A stretch of 64,000 nucleotides of DNA from Acheta domesticus (taxonomy: Eukaryota > Arthropoda > Insecta > Orthoptera > Gryllidae): assembly GCA_031308135.1 (NCBI GenBank), contig JAHLJT010003656.1:49081421-49145420 (forward strand), written 5' to 3'. Positions within the stretch are counted from its first letter, which is position 1. Each line of letters starts with the position of its first letter. The notes beneath the pieces are model-generated. The model did not search any database, was not told the origin of the DNA, and saw only the letters and a list, made by a program, of their open reading frames with translations. A program made the translations under genes and the position numbers. This document shows positions 1 through 12,660 of the stretch, in pieces.

Positions 1-337
1 ACTGACGATGGGAAAAACACTCCCGAAACATATGTATGACGAAATTTTATAAATATTAAAAAATTGTTTCCTTTATTGTGGTTGATATCTCATTATCCTT
101 GAAATTTAACAAGTCATGATGTTTATGTCTACACAAAACAATAATCAGACCTCTAATGCTGTAACTGTGTGTCACATTTAAAATGGACAAGTGTGATGAA
201 ACTATGAATTGGAGAATGGATTATGGTGCATGTGTAATATAAGAAAGATATCGTCATCGTGTAATTTAGAAAACCATCAACCCAACTTTGTTCCCTGCTT
301 GCAGGAGGGCATTGCCCTTAACGGGATTGCTATAGGC
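1..337. other. unassigned AT-rich sequence
   Basis: AT-rich unique sequence. I see no coding or RNA gene and no repeat structure in it. Confidence 0.5.
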
Positions 338-366
338 TGTAATAATAATGATGATGATGATGATAA

Positions 367-410
<44 letters not shown>
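338..410. repeat. (AAT)n/(GAT)n microsatellite
   Basis: Runs of AAT and GAT trinucleotides, with an uninterrupted AAT/TAA run from about 370 to 410. It directly abuts the reverse-transcriptase fossil that begins at 411. Confidence 0.95.
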
Positions 411-411
<1 letters not shown>

Positions 412-600
412 TGCAGTATGCTTGCCCCATTTGGGCGAAGGCTTCACAGACAAATATCTATCAAAAATAACAAAACAAATACTTAAAATTAATCACCCAC
501 GCCAAAAAGTTCATTTCTAAAGATCTACAACTACATAGGGAATTATACACTTACCATCCATCACATCACTCCAACGATTTCTACTCTCTATAAATCAAAT
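411..600 (+). pseudogene. Jockey-clade non-LTR retrotransposon fragment (end of reverse-transcriptase ORF)
   Basis: Frame 411 reads VQYACPIWAKAS, then about 40 residues ending in a stretch KYLKLITHAKKF and LQLHRELYTY. This order (an aromatic-A-x-P-x-W-A motif, then an N-K-x-L-x-L-I-T-x-A motif, then a short D-L-x-x-E-L motif) is what follows the thumb of the reverse transcriptase in Jockey-like LINEs, where it lies downstream of the catalytic FADD box. In-frame stops interrupt it (after YQK and again near 575) and nothing upstream of the AAT microsatellite continues the protein, so it is a dead, 5'-truncated fossil. The family call comes from motif memory, not a search. A remnant of another LINE clade is the main alternative. 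Confidence 0.5.
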
Positions 601-2250
601 AGCACACTACAACCTAGAAACAATCAACGATTTCCCGACCCGAACCCGAAATAGTCATCCGCTACATGCTTTTCACCATATAATTACTAATGTAATCATC
701 ATAAACTATTGTATTCGTCTCAATGAGTGTCAATGCTCAATGCTCAATGAGTATCATAAACTATTGTATTCGTTACATTAGAATTAGTTTTAGATTAGGT
801 TAAACGTAAGTCAGTACAAATACATGTGAAAAAGTAATAACTATTGAAGCATGTACTCCCCATTCGATGAATAAAAATAATTTTAAAAAAACAACTAAGG
901 TAGTGTCGCTGATCGTGGTTAAAATGCTTTTAAAGTTTGCGAGTACTGAAAACCTTGCAACATCTTCAAGGTGCGTCGTTAGTTCGGCCAGCACCCGCTG
1001 CCTCGCTCACCGAGTCGCACGTCTGAGTTGCCATCACCGCACCTTCCCCGCTTCACTGCAACTCCGTTGCGCATTAGGGTAGCCGCCTTCATCAAAGCCG
1101 CCTTTAGATTGCTTCCATAACTCTTGATAACTTGTTAGTACCACTCTGACCGGCTTCCACGTTTCCATCAGCGCAATTCACGGTTTCTTGTCAGCTTTAT
1201 CGTTTCATTCTCTTTCAACGCCGTTCACCATGAACTCTGGTTTGCAGCTGATTTTCCGACAAGGCGGAGCTGGCTTAAACTTCTCTCCCCGCACTGAGAT
1301 AAGCTTTTACTTCCATATTTCTTCTCGTTTCGTTTCCTTTCCTTTCCATTTCGCCACAACCTGTTCCTTCGTTTCATTTTACACCCGCAATCCACTGCCA
1401 GAAGTCACATTTTTCCCCTGTCTCCTCGACTCATCTGTTCGCGCTTTCTCTGGACCTTTCGTAGACGCATCTGTTCCTTCATCCCTGCTACCCGTAACTC
1501 TGTCGACCCGTACCCCCCGCGTCAAGTCCTTCCGAAGTCAGTCTCTGATTTTCGCCCTCCCAGAGGTCCCAATTCGGGCCCGAGTTGTCCTCTTCAACTG
1601 CGGCGCCGACGTCGCCACCTCGCCCCCAGGCGGGGGAGGGGGGCGTGACTTCCCCTGTACTTTTTCCCTTGTCAGGGGAATCGCCGGCTCTGCCGTCTGG
1701 AAGAGATTCGACTGAAGGCGCTACGTGCGAGGAAAGACCACGACTTTTTTCCTCGTGCCCCCACATCCAAGTCATTTCAAACACTGATTTTGTTCTTTGG
1801 CCTTGAAACGCGTTTATTAATTGATTATCTTTATTTCTTTCACTATATATTGTAAAACAAACTGCTCCATTGACAGAATACTTCCGTGTTCTGCTGTGAA
1901 TTTTTGTGTTTGTGGCAACACATGGCAATATGAAGTGAGAAACACACTCAGTCAGTATAAGCAGTGGTGACTGAACATGTGCATTTCTGTTGAAGTTGGA
2001 TAAATTTGCATTTTAATATTCTTGACAGTTCTATCAAAGTACGTATTGCTTTGTTCTTTTGGAACATGTGTTAAATAGGAAGTTTATTAACTATATATAA
2101 TAAGATACATTTTCTACCTATCTAATATTTGATGAATTAATCGAGATATTATATTTAAAATCTTTAAGCATTCATTACCTTGCCAAAGGCGACTGTTGCA
2201 AGGGCTACGAGTACTACAGGAAATGTCCGTTTAATTCATCTCTCGCCTGC
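601..2250. other. no gene recognised; mixed AT-rich and moderately GC-rich unique sequence
   Basis: AT-rich at both ends with a GC-richer middle (about 960-1740). Open frames in the middle part, including 175 codons from 1188, have low-complexity Ser/Phe/Pro-rich translations that resemble no domain I know, and they overlap frames on the other strand. I do not call them genes. Confidence 0.5.
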
Positions 2251-2253
2251 ACG

Positions 2254-2302
2254 AGCGCGCGCGTGTGTGTCTGTGTGTGTGCGCGCGCGCGCGTGTGTGC
2301 GA
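2254..2302. repeat. alternating purine-pyrimidine tract (CG)n/(TG)n
   Basis: Nearly unbroken alternation of GC and GT dinucleotides over about 49 bp, for example GCGCGCGCGCGTGTGTG. Tracts of this composition are the classical sequence type that can adopt Z-DNA. No gene is visible next to it. Confidence 0.85.
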
Positions 2303-2499
2303 GTTTGATATTATCGCTCTGAGAGATCATCGCCCTACCCTCCAACGGGCTTCAACGCAAACTTTCGCAGCCCGTCCAACTCCCTGCGGTTTGTGCTGTC
2401 TGGATTCGCACAAAAACGATCCCCTGCCCTCACATCGCCGCGGTCCGCTGGACCCGTCTTACCGGTCGCAGCGGACTCGCCAAGCGACGCAACCATTGA

Positions 2500-2690
2500 A
2501 GCGCCACGCCCCCCCTGCCACGCCCCGTTACGCCTCTCCCCGCCATGCCACGTATATCCATGCCATGTTACATATATCCCCGCCATTCCACGCCTCTCCC
2601 CGCCCCCCACGCCGTGCCCCGCCTCGTCACTCCATTCCACTCCACTCTCTCCGGCCACGCCACGCCCGTCCATCCTCGCCACTCTGTTTA
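2500..2690. repeat. degenerate C-rich minisatellite
   Basis: Irregular repetition of CCACGCC, CCCCGCCA and TATATCC-like blocks with no single clean period. The open frames crossing it on both strands are composition artefacts. Confidence 0.6.
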
Positions 2691-2699
2691 TAACGTTAC

Positions 2700-3400
2700 A
2701 AAAAATTCAAATAAATTGTAAAACGTAATTTTATGGTAAATATATTTAAGTAAAATGGAGTATGCCACGTAATAAGTTGTTTGGAGCCATTCTGTAAAGA
2801 ACCGAATATAATTTAAGCCCTGTCATAAAAGTGATCTCTTTCAACAGCAAGAGGGCTTTGTTGAATGACGTGTGGATAGTCAAGGCAAAACACCTTGTTA
2901 GGGAGATGTAAGACACAAACTCCGAGGCGAGCTATGATCTCGAAGGAATTTCACAAAACTGAAAGATGCTGAAGTGAAATTGTGTGGGAAATGCAGGTCA
3001 AAGAGATATGTTTCAAAAAGAGCTTTAATTTTAGATTATAGACTATAATTTTAATATAGTGAATTCCAAAATAAAAGTATTTGGAAAGAAATATCTGTGA
3101 ATTATCTGTTCAGTACTTGGAAGACGTCCAGGGCAGACGTGCACAGATGATGCAAAGTAAATTCTCAAATATTAGTAAAAGTACGTTTAATAGAAGTTGA
3201 AACAAAGTTCTTTTGAAAATAAACTGGTTTAAATGGCAAATGAAAGCGGAAGAGTTTCCAAGACTGGATATTGGTCTGTGAGACGTTAAACTCTCCCAGC
3301 CACGTATCTCTCGTCCTGCCCTAGCCACCAGTATAAAGGACTCAACTTCAGCCACAGCCCCTCAATCGCAGTATCTACCGCCAAAACTCCTCAGCCTTAG
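2700..3400. other. no gene recognised
   Basis: AT-rich unique sequence without coding signal, tRNA-like boxes or inverted repeats that I can see. Confidence 0.5.
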
Positions 3401-3409
3401 TCCCAGCCC

Positions 3410-3670
3410 CTGTCCCGCCCCAGCCCCCTTACCACCAGTCTCAGCCCCCCTACTCCCAGCCCCCTACTCCTAGCCCCCCTACTTCCAGCCCCCTACTCCC
3501 AGCCCTACTCACAGCCCTCCTACTCCCAGCCCCCTACTCCCAGCACCCCTACTCCCAGCCTCCCTACTCCCAGCCTCCCTATTCCCAGCCCCCTATTCCC
3601 AGCCCCCTATTCCCAGCCCCCTATTCCCAGCCCCCCATTCCCAGCCCCCCTAATCTGAACCCTCTAACCC
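3410..3670. repeat. degenerate CCCCTACTCCCAGC minisatellite
   Basis: About 18 imperfect copies of a 12 to 15 bp unit close to CCCCTACTCCCAGC, later CCCCTATTCCCAGC. The variants cluster: the TATTCCC form occurs together at about 3578-3625, as expected of local tandem duplication. Confidence 0.85.
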
Positions 3671-3779
3671 CAGCCCCCAATAATCCTAGCACATCTCCGA
3701 GCCCTAGCCCTTGAAGCTCCTCCCCGTCCTCTCCCGACCAGCCCCATTCCACAGCTGGCCCTATTCTTCCCTTCCTGGA

Positions 3780-4120
3780 GCCCCCGTCCGTTCAGGGATT
3801 CTCTACCCCTCCCCGCCCCGAGGGTTCGGCTCCGCTTGCCGCTGCCCATGAGCGTCGCGTCGAGGCGCGGCGTGGCAGCGACAGCAGCGAAGAGACGGCC
3901 GCGCCGCACCGCCGAATCGACGTTCCGCGTTCCTCTTCCGCCGCGCCTGATATTTCCAGTCGCCGCGCTGATTTCTTTCGGTTATTCAAACATTTATAAT
4001 TTGCCGTTTGCCGAGCGCTGCGAGGGAGAGGAGGGCGGCCCGCGATGTTTTTCGGCTCCGCCGGAAGAGCAACTGAAAGGAGGGCGAGTGTGATCGGGCG
4101 GAGAGTTGAAGTTACTTCAA
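3780..4120. other. GC- and CpG-rich island
   Basis: CpG-dense block in otherwise AT-rich DNA. CpG islands can mark promoters, but no TATA box, initiator or exon is clear here. Short overlapping frames on both strands look like compositional artefacts. Confidence 0.4.
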
Positions 4121-4199
4121 CTTCCGTTGGATGTTTTTTTTTTCGCGCGTTCTCTTTTGCGCTTTTCGGTTCGAGTCGTTTCTCAGTTTGCTTCTCTCG

Positions 4200-7100
4200 A
4201 GTCCAACCCTTGTGTGAATTAAACATCTCATTTATAAGTCAATATTGTAACTGAAGAAGAACGAAAGAAATCGGAATTTTGTTCAAGCGAGTCCCAGCAT
4301 TTAAATCGGAGCGATATGACAGAACAGCCATACATTGAAGGAACGTATCTTTAAATAAAGGAACTATATACCTCAAATTCGCATTTTATCGGATTCTGGG
4401 ATATATGAAAGAGAAAATCATTAAAAATATTAGTTATTGTCGTGCATATGTTTGATAATATTAATGTATGTTTCGTGTTGTTCTTTCAGTCCTCTCCTGT
4501 ACGAGCTAAATCTCCTATGCTTGATTTTGCCTTTTGAAAATTGGCTTGATATTGGGTATTTAAGAAATCTCCAAGATATCCATAACTTTTTGTTTGATCT
4601 ATGAATAGCTTGCATCACAAACATTGTTCCGCTAAGTTCTCAAGATAATTTCTCGTTGGTGAGCTTGCAAATTTACTCACGACGCTGCAGGGTCTACATT
4701 GTATCTGTTGCAAACTAGCTGAACTGCAGTCTCGGTGACTGTAAATATTCTAAAAGCAAGCCTATTTTTCACATTGAAAAATGGTGTTTTTTTAGAGCAG
4801 TGATTATCACAAATATATGGATATACTTAATACCATGCAAGATTTATGCGTGGGAAATGTGTTGATACTGTGAGTACATTGGTTACACATGGGCATCCCA
4901 TTAATATTGACGAAACTGTTTTTAGATGAAAAACTGAATCATAAGCTAAATATATGCATCAAAAAGTACAGCATTTCTTCTTATGATAAGATATGAACCG
5001 AGGGGAAAAATGATACGAACGGAACTCGACTCCTCTAATGTAATCGTCATTGTATCGTCAGTATTGCAACATAAATTTCACAAATCACGACATTGGGGTG
5101 ATGAAATCGTGGGATAGCAATATTCAAATACACAGATGGCTGTAGTATCGCGGACAAAATGTATAAAGTAAATGTATAAAGCTTTCATTTGTACTCAAGT
5201 GAAAAGGTTTTTGACGTGACAACGACCGCACGACGGGAATGAACCTTCCGGTGGGCGCGCCTATTATACTCCCAAAAGCGAGCGCGTAGAAGCACTGTAC
5301 GCTGCCTAGAGAAAACAATATCTTGCACCTTCGAAACTTCTACAATTTAATTGAAGATGGAAGAATAAAAGCTTATAACTATTCATTACATTTTTAATGT
5401 GAATATATTTTATAAATCACAGAAATGTGTCTAGTTTTAGGTATAGAATAATACATAACACATTGTTTCAGGAATGTGTGTTGTAAAGTAATGGTACAAA
5501 ATGGAATATTTTCGAATGTTATTATGCAAATAATTGGAAAAAACACAAGTCTAAGATAACACATATCAATAAAATGCTTGCATTTTATTTAGAGATCTCT
5601 AAAGGTAAAGTTGTTTAATAACTTATATTTTAACAATCTTCAAGCAATTTTGCGCTACCCCTCAAAACATGTAAACTTTCTGAATTTTAATTTTCGCGGT
5701 TCCATTGCACGATGTGAAGACCAAAAGGGTTTTTAGTCTTTTGAGAGATGAACTGGAAAGAAAGGTCTCTTACAGAAGGACTCCACGAAAGTGGTGATGA
5801 GAATACTCGAAATGAGAGGGCGCTTTGCGGCACACAGAATATCATCTCGCCCACACGGCTTGCCTGATGAAATTAAATTATTTGCTAGGAGAAATTTTGT
5901 GCAGAGAGAGATTTGTTGAGGAGTAGTTTTTTCCGTCATTCATATACTTTCCAAATTTAATGAAATCGTTCTCATCAATTCACTTCATCGGGTAAATAAT
6001 CTTGTGACGAGAAATACTTTTCGTGACGTTATACTGCTAAATAGACACAACACAATTATAAAAGAAAAGGAGAAACAAACACTAAAAGTCGGCAGCTTTG
6101 AAAGATTTCAATGGCTGTCAGAATCCACTTGATCAAAAACCTTTAATTTAGAAATTAAAGAAAAGAGTTGCAAAGAATGACGTATGAACGAGTACACCCA
6201 TTTATAACAAATTATTTTCATATTTATGTGATTTTTAATGTAAAGATGATGTTAGGAAAAAATTGAGCGACGCACGAACGATAGTACAAATAACTAACAC
6301 GATTGGCAAAAAAACCTGACCTATACCCTCCGTTTGCAAATTTCAACAACATTTGTTATTTGCTTTGTATCGGCTTAATGGCGTTAATAACTAAAACAAT
6401 ATTGTTTTACAGGTAAACAGGCTTTTTTACGACAGTGTTTACTTTCGTAATTCGGTATGTGGGTATACAGTTCCCTATATTACATACGAGCAGTTTTCAT
6501 TTATAGAAACAATTTAACGAGGAAAATCCATCACGAAACCTGAAAAGAAAAGTCAACTTGACGTGGTATAATAGGAATTTCAAACAGTAATATGGAGAAT
6601 AATTCAAATGTTTCCAATTGGCGGATAAAAGCGCGTTATTAGATACAAATGAAAGCCAATAAATTCTGTAATACGTATACAATCAGAGGAATTTATTGAT
6701 AGAGCATTGTTTATAGGGTAAGAAATATAATTGTCACATTTAATAATAATTGTACCGTTCAAAGAATTAACCACATATATATTTTTCTTATTTGAAGTCG
6801 TAAAACTAAATTTGTATAAGAAAAACATTCGGATATGATAAGCTCCACGCGTTAAAAGAATAGGTCTCCGTAGTCTTGCTTTTTACTAAGAGAAACTGAG
6901 GCATCTTGGTAAGAAACGTAAAATTTTCAATCGAATAAAATATTCGATGAAATTTGACAATTGTCCTGCGATAGGTGAAATATTAATACAATGAGAAGTT
7001 ATTATGGCGAAATCAGTTAACGACCTAACGAAACGGATTATTTTGTTAATTATAGACCACGAATTAATAGAAGTTAGTGTCGAAATAAAAATTATTACGA

Positions 7101-7840
7101 AACAATGTCAGTTTCGTTTTACTTTAGTCAATCGAAGTGGATAAAACAATACGATGAGCATTAGTGACAACGATATGACGTGTAAAGTTCAAAGTTTGAA
7201 AAGCGTTCAACACAACGTTCGTTGCAAGATGAAAATATGTAGAATTTCTTCCAAATGTTAACGCTGAATACTTATAAATCCACTTTCCCTCGATTCGTAT
7301 GTTTTCGACTAGAGCTCTGCACAAACCCATACTCCCTGTGACATCTGTACTTCCCTATACTAACATGATGAAGCACCATTCAAATATACAGACAGCACAG
7401 CTTTAGGCGAATGTCGCTGGAAACAAAATCCACTTATCGAGATCAGATGACATGTATCGTGATACTATCCGTGACTTAGATAATCCTACGATTAAAATCG
7501 TACGTATTGTACAACCTTAGAGGAGTGGATGATTGACATTTGTGCTTCTGAAGCCGTTGCTTCATACAATCTGAGTATATGATTCGGTTACTTTTATAAG
7601 TATTTATTTCAAGTGTTTATTTTCGTGTCCTGGGAATGCGTGTTCAGAAGTACACAACCTGTCAGCGTCGCTCCTTTCCATTCGCAACTGGCAATCACCA
7701 ACTTCTTTTACTCGCACCCTAAGTTTAGATTTTACGCTTGCTTTTGACTCTCAAAATTGCGTTCGTAAAGTAGATATGGTCCTTTTTGCAGAGAAAAAAA
7801 CAACCTATTGTCTAATGAACTGAACAATAGGTGCACAGGG
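4200..7840. other. no gene recognised; AT-rich unique sequence
   Basis: About 3.6 kb of AT-rich sequence with frequent stops in all frames. The longest frames are 60-80 codons and none shows a recognisable domain. I see no SINE heads, terminal inverted repeats or microsatellites of note. Confidence 0.55.
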
Positions 7841-7849
7841 CCTTCAGTC

Positions 7850-8385
7850 GCAGCGCATGACAATCCTTGAGGCGGCGTCCCTTGTGCCAGCCCTTCGGCG
7901 CGAGGCCCCAGGGCGGGAGGGCGCGAGGGCCCGAGGGAGCGGCCGAATGCCCTTAGGGCAGCGAGCCCTTCCGCCCCACCGGAAGCCGCCCTCAGTGTTT
8001 ACGCGTGCAGCCCCGTGCAGCCACGCGACCTGCCCGTCAAGGGCGCCGCCGCCGCCGCCGCCGCCACCCGAGCCGAAACACAGGCCCCACCACCTCAAGG
8101 CACCCCCACCGCCACCGCCTCAGCCAACGCTCGCCTCACTGCTCCAAGCCCTCAGACCGCCTGTCCCGTAGTGCACAACCCTAGCTGCCCGACGCCACCC
8201 TCGCCGGCCGGTATTGTTTCCGCAAGCCCGCCTTTCAACTCCCGCCCCGGCCGCTGCCTCCCCCACCTACATCGCTTCCCCCACCCCGTCCGCCCCTCTG
8301 CCCTCGACACCTTCGTTGCACAAGAGTCTCCGTCACCTCCTCCCCCTGCGGCTCCTGGAGCCTTTGGCGACACAGCCCCACTCCT
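7850..8385. other. GC-rich, proline-codon-rich low-complexity block
   Basis: CpG-dense block merging into a CCT/CCG-rich stretch. It includes a (GCC)n run near 8043-8066. The open frames translate to Pro/Ala/His low complexity in several frames at once, which argues against a real exon. Confidence 0.45.
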
Positions 8386-8605
8386 CCTCCGCCTACATTA
8401 CCTCCTCCGCCTACATCACCTCCTCAGCCTACATCACCTCCTCAGCCTACATCACCTCCTCAGCTTACATCACCTCCTCAGCCTACATCACCTCCTCAGC
8501 CTACATCACCTCCTCAGCCTACATCACCTCCTCCGCCTACATCATCTCCTCCGCCTACATCACCTCCTCCGCCTACATCACCTCCTTCGCCTTCAACTCA
8601 CTCTT
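8386..8605. repeat. 18-bp tandem repeat CCTACATCACCTCCTCAG
   Basis: About 11 to 12 units of 18 bp, differing mainly at one position (CAG or CCG before CCTACAT). Because the unit is a multiple of three, it keeps more than one frame open. Two weaker units with TTCACCTCACTCTTCC follow to about 8690. Confidence 0.95.
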
Positions 8606-8911
8606 CCTCTAACACTCCTTCGCCTACATCTCCTTCTCTGCCTACCTCACCTCCTCCGCCTTCACCTCACTCTTCCTCTAACACTATTCCAACTTGCTGT
8701 CCATAGTGAGAGATATTATAAAGAAATTGATACTTTTGCCAAGAAAATAGTAGCAACACAGAATGAGCAATAAATTCCGGAGAGATGGAAATGAGTGACA
8801 TATCTTCTAAATAGTGAATTGAATACCGAAACGCTTCTCATTTCTGTATATAATGTTTGTATTATGGTATGTATTCATGTATATTATATTGTATGATTGT
8901 ATATGTATATT

Positions 8912-8913
<2 letters not shown>

Positions 8914-8985
<72 letters not shown>
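8914..8985. repeat. compound (AC)n(AT)n microsatellite
   Basis: About 16 AC units pass directly into about 20 AT units, ending at TATATGTAC. The frames through it on both strands are artefacts. Confidence 0.97.
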
Positions 8986-8990
<5 letters not shown>

Positions 8991-8999
8991 ATATACATA

Positions 9000-10645
9000 T
9001 ACAATATATCCTGTTTTATTATTATTGTTAAAGAGGTTCCGCAAAGATGGTGGTCCTACTCGGCTCCACGGGCTACGTCGCGGCCAAGACTTCGCGAAGC
9101 CACGGCGGCTAAGTGATGGGAAAGTAGTAAAATGAAAGGTAATTTTCCTTGTGTCACTATTATGATAACTTCACTTTCTTTGTGGATTTTTGGAACTTTA
9201 ATTTCTTTATGGATATATAAACTCTGCAAACTCCCTGATATTTTGATTTCTTTGTGGATATGTCCACTCTGATGTTACTTTAAATTAATTTTAATCTATG
9301 ACCTGTACAATACCTGTGTATGTAAACTCTTTGAACTTGTAACCAATTTTAAAAAGTGACTTGTGTCATATCAGAAGTCCGGATGATGCCTACAACTTTA
9401 GTTGTTTTATACCTAGTGACAATTTTTTATCAAAATGCTTCTTCTTTATGTATGATACGCTGTCAACTAACCTGGACACGGTATGTCACAATTTGTACTT
9501 TATTATTGTTCAATTGCATTATTTATTAGATATTTGGCGCAATTTTATTATTAATTTCTCCATCATATAAACAGAACTCTCAATATGTTTTAGGTTATTT
9601 TGAAAAAGACACCAAATAGGGTCGTAACATCATGAATAATAATAAATAAATTGTCATATATAAAAAAGTGTGTTTTATTAAGGTAAAAAACATTAAAATT
9701 ATTAAAAAATATTCCACACTCTCCGCCCAGGACCTCCCCCACCTCCATCAACACCCCTACCACCACAACCAACCACATCCGTGCCTACCCCATCTGTTGC
9801 GACCTTCCGTCCCCTCTGTAGCTTCGCAGCCCTCCAGGCGCGGGCCGCCCCCTCCGTCGCGCAAATTGATAAAAGATGGACGTCCCTCAGAATTCAGCCC
9901 CGCCCCGCCAAGGGAGCGGATTCCACCAGGGAGCGCGTGAAGGGCTAGGGGAGCGCCCTCTAGGGCCGCCGCGCACGATCTGCGGCGGCAAGAAGGCACT
10001 GCATTAATGAGCCCTCGAGGCGAGAAATGCAGCTCTCTGCTGTAATTTTGATGTTGAATATGATGAAGAACAGGCGCGGCTCGTCATTAAAGGCCGTAAG
10101 GCGGAGCCTCTCCTAGAGAAATCGCCGTCCAAAAGAAATTTAAAAATATGTTTGCAAATGTATTTATTAATTAATAATGGAATTATGAGTTGTATTATGT
10201 TACAATTATATCAAAATTTTTTTCGTCGGTTCGTTAACGGCCGTCCGTAACGTATTTAAAGCTGTTGACGGGGAAGAGAGAAGCGTTAGGCTCCCACGTT
10301 ATTCTCCCATAAGGCCTGAACAAAACGAGGAGGCGTGACGTCATGCATTCACTGCAGACGCTTACCAGCGGACGAAGGCTGCGGCGAGACAGCCTTTTAG
10401 GTGGAGCCTAGGGTCTGAAGAACGGCGGGCCCACCAGATAGCATTGCTGTGCAGCTCCGCGAGTAGCATTGCGCTTCAACTAGTTTTCCCAGTATGCGGT
10501 AGGAGCGCTATACTTGGGTTTTTCTTTCTTGGTGCATGAGGTCTTGTCTTCTGGGGCCCGGCAAATTCGTTGTGAAACAGAACTTACGAGTACTTGTGAT
10601 TACTAGTACTAATAACTTGTAACTTGTAACTTTTGTGAAATGGGC
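9000..10645. other. no gene recognised
   Basis: AT-rich sequence with GC-rich islets near 9040-9110, 9770-10010 and 10250-10480. A short frame at 9668-9940 has Pro/His-rich low complexity only. No transposon ends found. Confidence 0.5.
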
Positions 10646-10649
10646 CCCA

Positions 10650-10690
10650 GGATAGAATATCTCACGGTATTTCGCGTCGTTCTCAATTGT
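10650..10690 (+). mobile_element. fragment of the TACTGCGATTTT MITE family
   Basis: The stretch GATAGAATATCTCACGGTAT followed by TTCGCGTCGTTCTCA matches, with few changes, the subterminal part of the complete copies at 16759 and 24326. Both ends of the element are missing, so this is a fragment. Confidence 0.55.
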
Positions 10691-10699
10691 CTGTATCAA

Positions 10700-11080
10700 A
10701 CTTATTATTAATAGAAATACAATGCAGGCAATGCAATGCATTTGCAGCCTTCCCCATTTCTAAGACCACGAGCCGCGATTGATGAAGAATGAACAACGAG
10801 TGAATCGTTCTCTGCATTTAACACATTCAGATCGCCGCCCTTTAAATCTACGGGGCCGATAGGTCCCTTTTAAATTAAGACGCCCGTAAAGTCTGCAGGC
10901 TCTCTACTTCTACAGAAAACCGCATTGAAAACGGTTCAGGGGCTCCAAATAATTCCTCTAGATAAACACACCTAAATAGAATAAACGATTAAATGGGATA
11001 TAATATAGGTAAGTAATAACTGTATAAAATTGTTAATACACTGTTTTATAATCACAGACACTCCAATTTCATTTGTATAG

Positions 11081-11127
<47 letters not shown>

Positions 11128-11729
11128 CATCATCATCATCTTTACCAGTATCAACAGAATGAGCAGCAGTTGTATTTCGTAGAATTAAGTTCCGTGCTCG
11201 GCAGACGAACAGTACCAAAATATATAATTTAAAAGGTACTGCAAGATTTCACATTAACTTTGTTTAATCTATGTAAGATGTAACTTACGTTACAAAATTT
11301 AAATTATATCCTTCAAGAGTTCATACAAGGTCACAAGATCATATTTCAAATATTAGGCGAGCAAATCAGATTTTAAGAAACCGAATACAGGTAAAAATTA
11401 TATGGACTTTGAATATAAAATAAATTATCAAAGAAGCACGCATGTTTGTATAGATAGTTTAGAAAACACTATCCTAGAAGCAGAGCGTGTAAATTGCCAT
11501 AAGAGCAAATGCAGTCATAAACAAACTCGACGTGAGTCATACAAACACACCCTGCGAGAGGCAGGCAGGCAGGCAGCCGGAAAGTGCGGCGGGTCTGGTC
11601 ACAAGTGCGCAGGTGGCCAAACAAACACGCCGAAAAGCCATCCCACCGAGCGACAGCCCAACACGAGTCAAGTGAGCAGGAGCGAGTGCGCGAGCTGCTT
11701 CCTGGACTGCAGGCGAGCGGCCACCCGCC
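10700..11729. other. no gene recognised; contains one TTA microsatellite
   Basis: AT-rich sequence. A (TTA)n then (TCA)n microsatellite lies at 11081-11140. No coding signal. The 112-codon frame at 11402 runs into the G-rich array downstream and has no domain. Confidence 0.5.
11081..11140. repeat. (TTA)n(TCA)n microsatellite
   Basis: About 16 TTA units followed by four CAT/TCA units. Confidence 0.97.
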
Positions 11730-11734
11730 AGAGG

Positions 11735-11955
11735 CTCTGAAGGGCGGGGCGGAGCGGGGAGGGGCGTGGAGGGACGGATTGTGGCGGGTCAGATCGGGGC
11801 GGGACGGATCGGGTCGGGGCGGGTCGGAGTGGGTCGGAGCGAATCGGAGCGGAGAGGGGAGGGGCGCGGGCGGGGAGGGGCGCGGCGGGGCGGAGCGGGG
11901 GCGGGGCGGGGTCTGGGCGGGGTCTGGGCGGGGCGGGGCGGGGCGCGGTGGAAAA
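11735..11955. repeat. degenerate GGGGCGGGTCGGAGC-type G-rich array
   Basis: Imperfect 10 to 15 bp repeats of G-run motifs (GGGGCGGG, GATCGGGTCGGGGCGGGTCG). Runs of three or more G on one strand are spaced closely enough for G-quadruplex formation. Frames of 96-150 codons on both strands are artefacts of this array. Confidence 0.85.
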
Positions 11956-11959
11956 GGGC

Positions 11960-12655
11960 ACGTGAGACGGGTGCGAGGGACAGGCCAAGAGAAATAGAGA
12001 GAGAGGGAGAGAGGTACAAAGAGAGCGAGCAGGAAGAGGAGAGAGATTGGGGGTGACGCTTCTGGGGCATTGTCGGAAGGAGTGACGTATTGACGAAAGA
12101 AGGAGAGGTGGGGGCGAGGGTAAATAAATGGAAAAAACTGGGAAAGGAAGCGAAGAGAAAGGACGGAAGGGAAGTGACGGGAAGCAGGTAATGAAAGAGA
12201 TAGGGAGGGGAAGAAAGCAGGGAGAAGATCATGGTTGACACATACGGGGAAGAGAGGGAGAGATAGCAGAGAGGTAAGGGGGAGAATGGGAAGTGGTTGG
12301 CGGAAGGGGACTGGCGGAGCTAGGGTCGGGAAGAGGCGAAGTGAGAAGGACGAAGGGAATGGACCGCTGCCTGAGACGAGGTCGGGAGCGGCGGTCGCGG
12401 GCTGCGATCGGGGAGCGCGGAGGGGGGGGTGGGGCGGAGGCGCGAGGGAGGGGGCGGTGCCATCTATCTCGCGCGCAGTGACCGGTCAATTCTCCGCCGC
12501 GGGGTTCGCCTGGGCCAGCCCGCCCCGTCCCGCGCCGCCAACTCCTTTCACAGCCGCCCTCTCGCACTTCCCACGGACAAGTTTAGCTCTTGGGGCTCGG
12601 GACATTTGGGAATGCGGGGTCGCGCCCTCGCCCGCCTCTCAGAGTAGGCCACGGT
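11960..12655. other. purine-rich then GC-rich unique DNA
   Basis: A GA-rich segment (about 11985-12350) passes into a CpG-rich block (12360-12640). Overlapping frames occur on both strands without recognisable domains. Confidence 0.45.
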
Positions 12656-12660
12656 GGGGA